Part shown: positions 24,232 through 35,618 of the stretch, one piece after another
How positions within the stretch are numbered: position 1 is the first letter of the stretch
Layout: every line of letters starts with the position of its first letter
Assembly (NCBI GenBank): GCA_933228675.1
Contig: OW121743.1
Coordinates: forward strand, 80,536,363 to 80,600,362
From: Stomorhina lunata
Lineage: Eukaryota; Arthropoda; Insecta; Diptera; Rhiniidae
DNA length: 64,000 nt
Reading direction: 5' to 3'
Notes under the pieces: model-generated
Database searches by the model: none
Told to the model about the DNA's origin: nothing
Seen by the model: only the letters and a program-made list of their open reading frames with translations
Program-made: the position numbers and the translations under genes

Positions 24232-25043
24232 CCCAGTAAGAAAAAGGGTTTATTCTCAAATTGAGGATGATTTGAAAATAAATCTTTTTTCAAAGGTCAA
24301 ACGTTTGATACCGATTTGATACTGATTTGAGAATAATAGCGTTCTCAACAAAAAGGGGACTTTATTCTCAAATTGAGAAATGCCTTTATTCTCAAATCAT
24401 TATCAAACCTCATTCTCAAAGGTTTTTCAAATGTGGATATCATCTACATGTGGAACATAAATAAAATGGCGTTGTATTTTTGAGTTTGTTTACTTTGTTT
24501 TTGAAAACGGTGCATCATATTTGAATTCTTTTGCTTAGAATATAATTTTTTTATTGTTAGTTAAAAAAAAATTTAAGAAACAAAGAAAATTTACTTATGC
24601 ATATGAATATTATTGAATTTTTAATCTTGACATTTTTTAAGCAAGGTTTTATGGTCAAATATAGACCAATTTTAAAAAATCCGAAAGAAATAACGAATTT
24701 CTTTGAAATGCAATGTCATTCCATTAAAATATCTTAAACATTATTTTTTTTAGCATAAATTATTTTTTTTAATGTTTGAAAAAAGTTTGAAATAAGGTTA
24801 GATATCAAATATTTATAACACCATTTTTCAAATTATCTTAGGGTTTGATAATGATTTCAGAATAACCTTCATTCTCAATTTGAGAAACTATCATTTTTCA
24901 AAGGTTTATTCTCAAATGAACCCTCATTTGAAAATGAATGTGAATCTCAAACATCTGTTCAGGTTTGAAAAAAGTTGGAAAAAAACGTTTGATATTAAAT
25001 GTAAGTCATCATATTTCAAACGTTTGACACTGTTCTTACTGGG
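24232..25043. mobile_element. 812-bp TIR element (CCCAGTAAG ends) in a TA target
   Basis: Ends CCCAGTAAG and CTTACTGGG, flanked by TA on both sides (GTAC-centred junctions). The uninterrupted paralogue near 23300 shows GGTGTTTGGTAC running into CCGATA without this sequence, so it is an insertion. The interior is made of TTTATTCTCAAATTGAG and TTTGAAAATAA motifs in both orientations. No transposase. The CCCAG start resembles that of the 19.2-kb element. Confidence 0.65.
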
Positions 25044-25447
25044 TACTAAGTCCGATAGGGGGTAAAAATGGGTGAAAATTGTTTTTTTTTTGGTACCTTT
25101 TTAACCCACACTTATATTTTAAACTAAAGAATATAGAAAGAAACTTTGTACTGCAATCAATAGATGTGAAAGAAACATTAAACACGTATTTGGTACATTT
25201 TTGATTTTGGGGCGAAAATGGGTTAAAAAGGGATAAAATGATAACTTAACATCTCAAAAAGTAATATGAATAGGAACATTATATTAACTGCGTTTTAATA
25301 AAATGTACCGAATTCCAAAGAAGTACCAAAGAAGTACCAAATATGCATATGGAACTTTTTGAAATTAGGGGATAAAAAGGGGAAAAATTAGTAATGTTAT
25401 ACCTTTTAAACAAATGAATGTTTGTCTGTATGTATGTTCTTTATAGA

Positions 25448-26230
25448 ATAGTAAACTGTAAATTTGATCATGTTATGCTCTTTAGCGAAGATGTTACGGA
25501 TAAGCCGGCGAAGGTTTTTAAGTTGATAAGACTAATTTTCGACAGATGGCGCCACTGAAAATTACTAAAAATTAATTAAATCGTAAACTGTACATTTGAT
25601 CATGCTATGATCTTTAGCAAAGTTGTAGCGCATGAGCCGCCGAAGGCTTTTTAGTTGGTATGCATAATTTCCGACAGGTGGCGCTACTGAAACTTACTCA
25701 AAATCAATTTAATCGTAAGCTGTACATTTAATCATGCTACAATCTTTAGCAAAGTTGTTGCACATGAGCCGACGAAGGTTTCTTAGTTGGTATGAAGAAA
25801 TTTTGACAGGTGCCGCCACTGAAATTTAGTAAGTCAATTTAATCGTAATCTCTACATTTAATCATGCTATAATCTTCAGCAAAGTTGTTGCGTATAAGCC
25901 GACGAAGGTTCATGAATTGGAATGAAAGCAAAGTCCGACATGTGGCGCCACAGAAAATTATTCAAAGTGAATTAAATCGTAAACTGTGCGTTTGATCATG
26001 TTATAATCATAAGCAAAGTTGTTATGCATTAGTAGACGAAGGTTTCATAGTTGGTATGAACAACTTCGGGTGGCTCCACTGAAAACTACTCAAAATGAAT
26101 TAAATCGTAAACTGTGCATTTGATCAGACTATAATTTTTTTCTAAAGCAAAGAAACCTCCGTCGAAGGTTTCTGTTGGTATGACCAATTTAAAAATTATT
26201 AAAATGAGTTAAACTGTAAACTATGCAAAC
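25448..26230 (+). repeat. About six tandem ~130-bp repeats
   Basis: Units start GTAAACTGTACATTTGATCAT and include CTTTAGCAAAGTTGT, GCCGACGAAGG and GGTGGCGCCACTGAAAATTA. Starts are near 25448, 25582, 25712, 25840, 25976 and 26106, becoming more diverged rightwards. Two further units lie at about 23725 and 23853 in the first copy of the block. Confidence 0.8.
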
Positions 26231-26408
26231 TATGTGTTGGTCGGACAAAATAAATAAAATAATTCAAAATTAACTGAATATTTGTACAATGTCTTTCCTC
26301 TAAATTTATTTTAGTACTTTATAAAATAAAATATATAAAAACTTTAAAACTTGCCTCAAAATGCTTATCATAAAGCTCCGAGCAAGGCTCGGTCAACCAG
26401 GTACTATA

Positions 26409-27411
26409 TATAATATAAGTTTTAGTCTGTGTCTTTTGGTATGTCTTAATCTATAGCTTAGTCATATTTTTTATCTAATCCCATTTGTCCTCCTTCCTGC
26501 CAATTTTCCGGTACAGGTTCTAACGTTTTTTCAATACCATAAAAACCATTTAAACAAATAAATTCATCTACAAACCATTGCTTACTTTTTGGCTGGCAAT
26601 TAAGACATATTTTATTGCCTAGCTTAAGGGATTAGCAATACCATAAATCTAAGCAACAACCCTGACCTCAGCTTCTTTCCTGAGTATTCTCTCTTCGATA
26701 TATACAATAATAAATAGCATTGCCAAAAATTTAAAAGCTGGCTAATTACCAACGACATTGTGCGGTCGTATTGAAAATGCTGCAGAATTTTAGGCGTATA
26801 AGCAAGCTACACTTATTAAGCCAATGATAAATTCAACAAATAGTAAAATATGAAAAGAAAATCTAAAAAATATCACACATCTAAAATCATTTAGACAAAT
26901 GTTAGGAAATTAATGATGCCAAATTAGTTAATTGTCTGAACAAAAACAAGATAATTATATTAAATAAATTATATTTATTATTACATCTGGAAGGAGAAAA
27001 ACAATCTAAACAAATACTGATTATAAAATGATTTTGAGTATAAAAACAGAAAAAGGATATTGTATATATGTCAGGTTTTAGAAAGCTCCATTTTACATGA
27101 TAATGAAAACATTGATTATGATGTTTCATTTTAAATCTAACATTTTTGCTGGTTTTATTGTAATTATTCCACATTTCTCTACAGCTTTTGTGATGATAAT
27201 AAGGTCAATGTAAATATAACACACATTAAGTAGATTTTATACATTATTTTTTACTCTAACAATAAAAGCGGAATAAATTTACTTCTACCAGCATCGAGAC
27301 AGTTGGTGCATAATGTATGTGTACTGTGCTAATGAAATTCAAAGCTTCAACAATTGTGTATGCCTTTATAGCTCTAATTTACACTGGTCAATTTAGGTGG
27401 AAAATATATAA
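26409..27411. other. Unique AT-rich sequence
   Basis: No gene recognised. A stray diverged 12-bp satellite motif (TTTAGTCTGTGTCTT) occurs near 26420. The 90-codon minus frame at 26902-27174 has no recognisable domain. Confidence 0.5.
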
Positions 27412-28386
27412 GACAAATTTTGATCAAAATTTTACTAAAACAAATTTTAAGCAACATTTTTTTGATAAATTTTTTTCTCAAAAGCAATTTTTGATCAAAA
27501 TTTTTCTTTTATATAAAATGTTTATCAAAATTTGTCTTTAGTAAAATGTTTATCAAAATTTGTCTTTATTAAAATTTTGATCAAAATTTGTCTTTAGAAA
27601 AATTTTTATCAAAATTTGTCATTATTAAAATTTTAATCAAAATTTGTCTTTAGTAAAATTTTGATCAAAAATTGTCTTTAGTAAAATTTTGATCAAAATT
27701 TGTCTTTAGTAAAATTTTGATCAAAATTTGTCTTTAGTAAAATTTTGATCAAAATTTGTCTTTAGTAAAATTTTAATCAAAATTTGTCTTTAGTAAAATT
27801 TTGATCAAAATTTGTCTTTAGTAAAATTTTGATCAAAATTTGTCTTTAGTAAAATTTTGATCAAAATTTGTCTTTAGTAAAATTTTGATCAAAATTTGTC
27901 TTTTGTAAAATTTTGATCAAAATTTGTCTTTAGTAAAATTTTGATCAAAATTTGTCTTTAGTAAAATTTTGATCAAAATTTGTCTTTATTAAAATTTTAA
28001 TCAAAATTTGTCTTTAGTAAAATTTTGATCAAAAATTGTCTTTAGTAAAATTTTGATCAAAATTTGTCTTTAGTAAAATTTTGATCAAAATTTGTCTTTA
28101 GTAAAATTTTGATCAAAATTTGTCTTTAGTAAAATTTTGATCAAAATTTGTCTTTAGTAAAATTTTGATCAAAATTTGTCTTTAGTAAAATTTTGATCAA
28201 AATTTGTCTTTAGTAAAATTTTGATCAAAATTTGTCTTTAGTAAAATTTTGATCAAAATTTGTCTTTAGTAAAATTTTGATCAAAATTTGTCTTTAGTAA
28301 AATTTTGATCAAAATTTGTCTTTAGTAAAATTTTGATCAAAATTTGTCTTTAATAAAATTTTGATCAAAATTTGTCTTTAGTAAAA
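27412..28386 (-). repeat. 28-bp minisatellite array, minus orientation (about 35 units)
   Basis: Plus strand reads TTTGTCTTTAGTAAAATTTT repeatedly with a 28-bp period; AAAGAC-linker type. Very regular from about 27660. Together with 29243-30850 it forms an inverted pair with a spacer of under 0.9 kb. Confidence 0.95.
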
Positions 28387-28794
28387 AATTGTTGGAAGTA
28401 AAACAAGTGGTATTTAAGAATTGTATATTACCTTACAAATGATAAATAGCGAAACGTACCTGAAAATAAAAAGAAGAAAATAATTTTAATATTTTGATAC
28501 TGCTCCAGAAGAACCCGTTCCATATTACTGGACCGTATTTTAAATTTATATTAAAAATAAAATGCACACAATATAAGAACAAATTTTCAAGTTAAAGGAC
28601 GATTTTCAACTTAAATAATATACAAATATTGGCTTTTTATGCATTTTATATTGCCAAATATCCAAAAGGTACCAGAGTATCGATTCCAATATAACTTTTC
28701 TTGTAAAAATTAATTTTAAAAATTTATGATTTAAAATTATCGAAAATTTTGGTTTTAAAAAAAATCAAATCAAAAAATCTTCTATACAAATACA
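28387..28794. other. Unique spacer between opposed arrays
   Basis: Non-coding AT-rich sequence. No element ends recognised. Confidence 0.5.
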
Positions 28795-29242
28795 TATTTA
28801 TCAAAACTTTTCTGTAGAAATAAAATTTTATCGAAAATTTTTCTATAGAAAAAATTTAAAATCGAAAATTTTTTAACGTAAATTTTTTTATACAAAAAAA
28901 AATTTTCTATAGAAAAATTTTTCTGTTAAAACAAAATTTTATCGTAAATTTTTTTATACAAAATAATTCTGAAGTAATTTTTTTTTTTTTTCTATAGAAA
29001 AAAATTTTTCTCGAAAAATTCTTATTGAAACTTTCTTAAAGAAAAAAAAAATATAGCGAAAATTTCGATAAAAATTGTTTGAAGAATTTTTTTTCTATGT
29101 GTTATTCATTTTTAGAAAAATTTTCAATAGACAAAAATTCGTATCGAAAATTTTTTTAAAGAAAAAAATTCGTACGTAAAATTTTTTTAAAGACAAAAAT
29201 GTTTATAGAAAAAAAAAAATTTTATAGAAAATTTTTCTATAG
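28795..29242. repeat. Degenerate TTTTCTATAGAAAA-type repeats
   Basis: Imperfect units with CTATAGAAAAATTTT and ATCGAAAATTTTT, grading into the GATC-type array at about 29243. Confidence 0.65.
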
Positions 29243-30850
29243 AAAAATTTTGATCAAAATTTTTAAATAAGACAAGTTTTGATCAAAATTTTATTAAAGA
29301 CAAATTTTGATCAAAATTTTACTAAAGACAAATTTTGATCAAAATTTAACTAAAAACAAATTTTGATCAAAATTTTACTAAAGACAAATTTTGATCAAAA
29401 TTTTACCAAAGACAAATTTTGATCAAAATTTTACTAAAGACAAATTTTGATCAAAATTTTACTAAAGGCAAATTTTGATCAAAATTTTACTAAAGACAAA
29501 TTTTGATCAAAATTTTACTGAAGACAAATTTTGATCAAAATTTTACTAAAGACAAATTTTTATCAAAATTTTACTAAAGACAAATTTTGATCAAAATTTA
29601 ACTAAAGACAAATTTTGATCAAAATTTAACTAAAGATAAATTTTGATCAAAATTTTACTAAAGACAAATTTTGATCAAAATTTTACTATGGACAAATTTT
29701 GATCAAAATTTTACTTAAGACAAATTTTGATCAAAATTTTACTAAAGACAAATTTTGATCAAAACTTTGCTAAAGACAAATATGGATCTAATTTTTACTT
29801 AAGACAAATTTTGATCAACATTTTACTAACGACAAATTTTGATCAAAATTTTTCTAAAGACAAATTTTGATCAAAATTTTATTAAAGACAAATTTTGATC
29901 AAAATTTTACTAAAGACAAATTTTAATCAAAATTTTACTAAAGACAAATTTTAATCAAAATTTTCCTAAAGACAAATTTTGATCAAAATTAACCTTAAGA
30001 AAAATTTTGATCAAAATTTAACTTAAGACAAATTTTGATCAAAATTTAACTTAAGACAAATTTTGATCAAAATTTTACTAAAGACAAATTTTGATCAAAA
30101 TTTTACTAAAGACAAATTTTGTTCAAAATTTAACTAAAGATAAATTTTGATCAAAATTTTACTAAAGACAAATTTTGATCAAAATTTTACTAAAGACAAA
30201 TTTTGATCAAAATTTAACTAAAGATAAATTTTGATCAAAATTTTTCTAAAGACAAATTTTGATCAAAATTTTACTAAAGACAAATTTTGATCAAAATTTT
30301 ACTAAAGACAAATTTTGATCAAAGTTTTACTCAAGACAAATTTTGATCAAAATTTTTCTAAAGACAAATTTTGATCAACATTTTACTAAAGACAAATTTT
30401 GATCAAAATTTTTCTAAAGACAAATTTTGATCAAAATTTTTCTAAAGACAAATTTTGATCAAAATTTTACTTAAGACAAATTTTGATCAACATTTTACTA
30501 AAGACAAATTTTGATCAAAATTTTTCTAAAGACAAATTTTGATCAAAATTTTTCTAAAGACAAATTTTGATCAAAATTTTCCTAGAGACAAATTTTGATC
30601 AAAATTTTACTAAAGACAAATTTTGATCAAAATTTTACTAAAGACAAATTTTGATCAAAATTTTACTAAAGACAAATTTTGATCAAAATTTTACTAAAGA
30701 CAAATTTTGATCAAAATTTTACTAAAGAGAAATTTTGATTAAAATTTTACTAAAGACAAATTTTGATAAAAATTTTTACAAAAGACAAATTTTGAATAAT
30801 ATATTTACTAAAAACATATTTAATCAAAATTTTACTAAATATTGGTCAAA
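29243..30850 (+). repeat. 28-bp minisatellite array, plus orientation (about 57 units)
   Basis: Units of AAATTTTGATCAAAATTT plus TACTAAAGAC, with interspersed sub-variants (TTTCTAAAGAC, TTAACTAAAGAT) that recur in small blocks, suggesting local duplication. Opposite orientation to 27412-28386. Confidence 0.95.
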
Positions 30851-31010
30851 ATTGTAACCAAAACAAACATTAATTAAAAAAATTTTGAAAAGAAGCTGTT
30901 TTATAGAAAATAGTTTTTATCGAAAATTTTTCTATGAAAAAAAAATTTTTGAAAAATTTTCTATAGAATAATTTTTTTATGGAAAAATTTTTTCGATTTA
31001 AAAATCCAGA
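30851..31010. repeat. Degenerate CTATAGAA-type tail
   Basis: A few diverged TTTTCTATAGAA units following the array. Confidence 0.5.
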
Positions 31011-32564
31011 ATATTAATATACTTTGAATTGTTAAAATTTTTTATAGTTTCACTATTAGTGCTCCACCCTTTATTTGGTGTTCCTCTGATTTCATTTCAC
31101 CCTGTCGCTACACTTGACTGCTCTAAATGTGTGCAGTGCAAAAGGAAAATAAAATGCCGCAGTAGATAATTTGTCACCGACTTAACCTCAGACTAAAACG
31201 GAGCAATGAGACCCAGATACATAAGAGAAAACCAAAGTTTAAGGACAATTTTGTTAAATTCTACGTGATTTCCCAAAAAGTTTTCAAACGACAAAAACTA
31301 AATAAATTTATTTCTTAGTAAATTTATAGATACAAGTTCTTGAAATATTGCATTCAGTTATGGTAAATCAAAGCACAGTGGTTACACTGGTTGAAAAGGT
31401 TTGAAATAATATTGAAATGTTCTTAAAATAAAGAGTTAAAGCTAAAGTAAAGCCGTCATTCAGTTTCAATTACATTAATGCCCTCATCATGATCAACATC
31501 AGCAACAACATCCTCAGCAGGAACATCATTATCCTTAAATAATAATGACTCTATACATTTTACAACAAATCGAAACTGAACAACTGATAAATCGAAAATT
31601 CAACCAACAAGACAAGAAATAATGACAATTACACCAACAAGACCAAAAGAAAAATAGTACAAAAGAAAATAAAAATTTATAAGGGATACAAAATTTGAGA
31701 TGAGGGCATTTTGTGGCAAACCAAATAAAAACTAACGAAGGACAACCAGGAATACCAAACACCAGCAGCAACAGAAACAGCAACAGCAGTCATTCTCACC
31801 AGAAGTTGCAGTAGCAGTAAATGTTCGAGAAAATGTCAGCAATCAGTTTATATGTAATAGTAAAAGACAAACAGCATTATTGTCAATGATGATGAGGACA
31901 ATGATGCTGCTGACATTGTCCTTTAAGAAGATTTAAATGTGTATGTCTGTGTAAGAGTCTGTAATGTTGTTGTCTTTGATAGTAAACGTTCGCTTGTATA
32001 TGTTGCAACTGCCTGTTACTAGTGTTGTTGCTGTTGTTGTTATTCGTTTGATATTGTTACAGCAGCTTTTTTTCTGTTGTTGTGGTTGTTTGTATTCTTG
32101 GGTTTAAAGCAAACACAATACATTGGCTTAAAAGGATCTCAGCCATGAAAATAATGTAAAATTCAGATATATTCAAAAATACTTACAAAATGTCGTTTAC
32201 TGTTAAAAGGATTTACCCACATTTTAAAATTGTATATGTGTTGACATTAAAGTAAACCCACATTTGTCTTTAAAACTATTCTGATAGTATAGGTAATCAC
32301 ATACGATATTGTATCTTTAATACCAGCAATTGCTGGTAGAGTGTGTTAAGTGCACTACTTTGGTATTTGTTTGAACATTCTTTGTATTTCTTTATTGTCG
32401 GCTAAAATTTGACAAAACTTGTCTGATGCTAACAAGAATTGTACGAAGGTAAATACTGAAGAAACTGTTTTCCTTAACTTTACGAAAATTTTGAAATTTT
32501 CAAAATATAACCAAATGCTAGTTGGAAGGTAATTTAGTAGTTCAGAGTAACAACTAAAAAAAAA
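31011..32564. other. Unique sequence with CAG/CAA and GTT simple stretches
   Basis: CAGCAGCAACAGAAACAGCAACAGC near 31760 and GTTGTTGCTGTTGTTGTT near 32022 are simple stretches. Overlapping frames carry no domains. It could be intron or regulatory DNA of an unseen host gene, but nothing here shows it. Confidence 0.45.
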
Positions 32565-33338
32565 CAAGTAAGAAAGTGCTATAGTCGGTCAAGCCCGACC
32601 ATATGATACCCTTCACCACTAAAGTTAAAGGTTTTTTATTCGTGTATAAAGATAAATATTTGCAAAATTTTGCCATCATACAAACATTTTCCCAAAACTT
32701 ATATATTTAAGTTGTTTTCATCATTTGGACATATATGCGAGCTAGAGTTAAATGTGGACCGTTTCTCGAAATTTGGCATGTTGATTAAAGTGATTTATAA
32801 TAATTATCTTCGGATTTACGAGCGTTTTAGTGAATTTTTTGTCTCATTTAGTGCGTTTTGACAGAAAAGTTAGTATGGGAGCTATGGTCAAATGTCGACC
32901 GATTTTAACGAAATTTGGTACAGTGATTTTAGTTGACATAAGCAGTATTTGATTTAAATTTCATTAAAAAATATTGATATTTGTGGCCAATATATCAATT
33001 CCGGGAAGTGGGACCTATGGGAGGTACCATAAATAATGGAACGATTTTGACGAATTTTAATATGGTCCCATTATCAAAAAATTGATCTGTGCCAAATGAT
33101 CATCAAATTATCTTTAGAATTGCGACCTGTAGTTTGATTACAAGGTTTACATGGGGGTCCAGCCAGTCGTCCAGCCAGCCAGACGGACGGACGGACGGAC
33201 ATCGCTAATTCGACTCAGAAAGTGATTCTAAGCCTATTGGTATACTAAAAGGTGGGTCTAAGACAAATATTTCCATGCGTTACATACATCAGCACAAACT
33301 TATAATACCCTTTCCACCTATGGTGGTGAAGGGTATAA
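32565..33338 (+). mobile_element. DINE-1/Helitron-like element, copy 2
   Basis: Starts AACAAGTAAGAAAGTGCTAT with the TATAGTCGG-type hairpin, has a CCAGCCAGACGGACGGACGG core near 33172 and ends TATGGTGGTGAAGGGTATAA. Same plan as 6797-7512. It is joined head to tail with the next copy at about 33339. Confidence 0.6.
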
Positions 33339-33953
33339 GAAGTAAGAAAGTGCTATAGTCGGTCAAGCCCGACCATACGATACCCTTCACCGCTAAAGTT
33401 AAAGGGGTTCTTTTTCGTGTATAAATTTAAATATTTGCTAAATTTTGCCATCATACAAACATTTTTCCAAAACTTATATATTTAAGTTGTTTCCATCATA
33501 TGGACTTATATGCGAGCTAGAGCAAAAAATAAACTCAAAATTCTTATTATCTTCGGATTTACGAGCGTTTTAGTGATTTTTTTTTTTTAATTTTCATGAA
33601 AAAATATTGATATTTGTGGAAAAAATATCAATTTAGGGAAGTGAGACCTATGGGAGGTACCATAAATAATGGACTGATTTTGACAAATTTAAATAGCCAT
33701 GGTCCCACTATCAAAAAAATTATCTGTGCCAAATTTCATCAAGTTATCTTCAGAATTGCGACCTGTATTTTTATTACATGGTTTACATGGGGGTCCAGGT
33801 AGCCGTCCAGCCAGACGGACGGACTGACATCGCCAAATGGACTCAAAAAGAGATTCTAAGCCTATTGGTTTACTAAAAGGTGGGTCTAAGACATAGAAAT
33901 GCGTTACATACATCAGCACAAACTTATAATACCTATGGTGGTGAAGGGTATAA
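33339..33953 (+). mobile_element. DINE-1/Helitron-like element, copy 3, internally deleted
   Basis: Follows copy 2 directly, beginning AGTAAGAAAGTGCTATAGTC. Compared with copy 2 it lacks about 110 bp near 33520-33600, and the terminal hairpin has lost the CCCTTTCC side near 33930. It ends GGTGGTGAAGGGTATAA. Confidence 0.6.
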
Positions 33954-34773
33954 TCAGATTTCGTCTTTTACTCTAATTCATAAACAACTAATGGGGACGA
34001 TTATCGAACGAAAGAAAGCTAAGGCACACACACGTGCTCATTTAATTTATTGTGCATTTATGTATTTTTCATTGTTTCCCTGAAAGCAACTCAGTTAACT
34101 TTAAGCAAACTTTAAGTGAATTTTTCGTCAACTAGTTGTGGTTGGTGCTTGGATTACTTTTACTGAAGAAAACTGACTATTTTAATACGGCAATGTCATT
34201 GGTGGTAGCCGACCTTGCATGACTTTTAACTAACTTAAAATTAGTTTTTTATTTGTCAACCAAAACCTTCAGAGTGGATTTTGGTACTTTAAAGGGTATA
34301 GAATAAAATGAAATGAGTTAGATTTCTGATGAAAATTTATTTACGCCATAAAAACGTACAAAACCAACTTTATGAAATCGATAAAAATGAGAAAAACATT
34401 AAAGTTTCTATTTTTCTTAAAACTTTATTTTCACACAATAGGTCCCTTTTCTCGGATTACGGGTAAACTATGTTTAAAGAAATATGTTTGATCTAAGTTA
34501 AATTAAAAGACCAATTACTTTACCTAAAACTTTGGCGTCATGGCGGCACGGGTAAATTCGGATGATGTTTTTACTTTTTTGTCATTTTTGCTGTTTTTTG
34601 ATTATATCTTAAGGCCAAATTTTTAGATCTAATTATGAGGTAAAAATTTGCTGAAGAGAGAAAATCAATATATCAAATAGTTCCCGAGATATAGACTTTA
34701 GAATCAGTACATCTGTTTTTTTTTAAATTGTACTTAAATCTACCCCCAGTCGAAAACTTTAAAAACTAATTAA
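33954..34773. other. Unique AT-rich sequence
   Basis: No gene or repeat recognised. It ends in the 8-bp target copy of the hAT-like element. Confidence 0.5.
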
Positions 34774-34781
34774 AAAATAAC

Positions 34782-35610
34782 CAGGGACCGTAACTGTTAT
34801 AACTTTTATCGTAAAAGTCAAAAAATAAAAAAAGTTATTTTCTGACTTTTATTTTTTCGAGCAGAAATAAAAGTTATTTTTTGACTTTTATTTTTTCGAT
34901 AAAAAATAACAGTTATTTCTGACTTTTATTTTTTCAAACAAAAATAAGTTATTTTTTAACCTTTATTTTTTCGAGCAAAAATAACAGTTATTTTTGACTT
35001 TTATTTTTTCAAGCAGAAATAAAAGTTATTTTTTGACTTTTATTTTTTCGAGCAGAAATAAAAGTTATTTTAGTTTGAATTCATAATAAATTCATTGAAA
35101 AATTTTTTCAAACAAAGATAATTTTTCAGCGAAAGTAATTTGCATATGCTCAAAAATTAATGGAGTTGAGTTTTGCAATCATAATTGGGATAGAAAACAC
35201 AAAAATAACTTTTATTTCTGCTCGAAAAAATAAAAGTCAAAAAATAACTTTTATTTCTGTTCGAAAAAATAAAAGTCAAAAAATAACTTTTATTTCTGCC
35301 CGAAATAATAAAAGTCAAAAATAACTGTTATTTTTGCTTGAAAAAATAAAAGTTAAAAAATAACTTTTATTTTTGCTCGAAAAATGAAAATTAAAAATAA
35401 CTGTTATTTCTGCCTAAAAAAATAAAAATCAAAAAATAACTGTTATTTTTTGTCTGAAAAATAAAAATCAGATTTTTAAAAAGCATCGCATTTTATGAAA
35501 ATTTGGTCCAAGACTATCAAAATGTTATACTTGGTTTTATTCTACGAAATTTCCTTGCAGTTGCTTTTTTTAATCAAAAATTCAAAAATAACAGTTTTTT
35601 TCGGTCCCTG
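34782..35610. mobile_element. hAT-like foldback MITE
   Basis: Termini CAGGGACCG and CGGTCCCTG, flanked by AAAATAAC (34774-34781) and CAAATAAC (35611-35618), an 8-bp duplication with one mismatch. CAGGG ends and 8-bp duplications are typical of hAT elements. Each arm is built of several ~39-bp tandem repeats (GACTTTTATTTTTTCGAGCA and its complement), left arm about 34800-35075, right arm about 35200-35470, around a ~125-bp centre. No coding capacity. It should fold into a long hairpin. Confidence 0.68.
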
Positions 35611-35618
35611 CAAATAAC

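Larger units (their letters stand above)
23041..26408 (+). mobile_element. Helitron-like repeat region, tandemly duplicated and interrupted
   Basis: Text such as ATCTCGAAAACGGCTCTAACG near 23080 and TGTTTGTCTGTATGTATGTT near 23691 and 25419 resembles insect Helitron 5' regions. The block from about 23085 recurs from about 24001 in the same order, the second copy carrying an 812-bp insertion. Variable ~130-bp repeats follow. Near the right end a perfect hairpin CCGAGC-AAG-GCTCGG (26378-26392) stands about a dozen bases before GTACTATA, as a Helitron 3' hairpin would. The end is not a perfect CTRR, so the exact border is uncertain. No Rep/helicase protein is encoded. Confidence 0.45.

Noticed and set aside
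31535..31783. 82-codon minus frame beginning with a leucine-rich, signal-peptide-like stretch
   Set aside because: It is the complement of CAG/CAA simple repeats and has no continuing domain.
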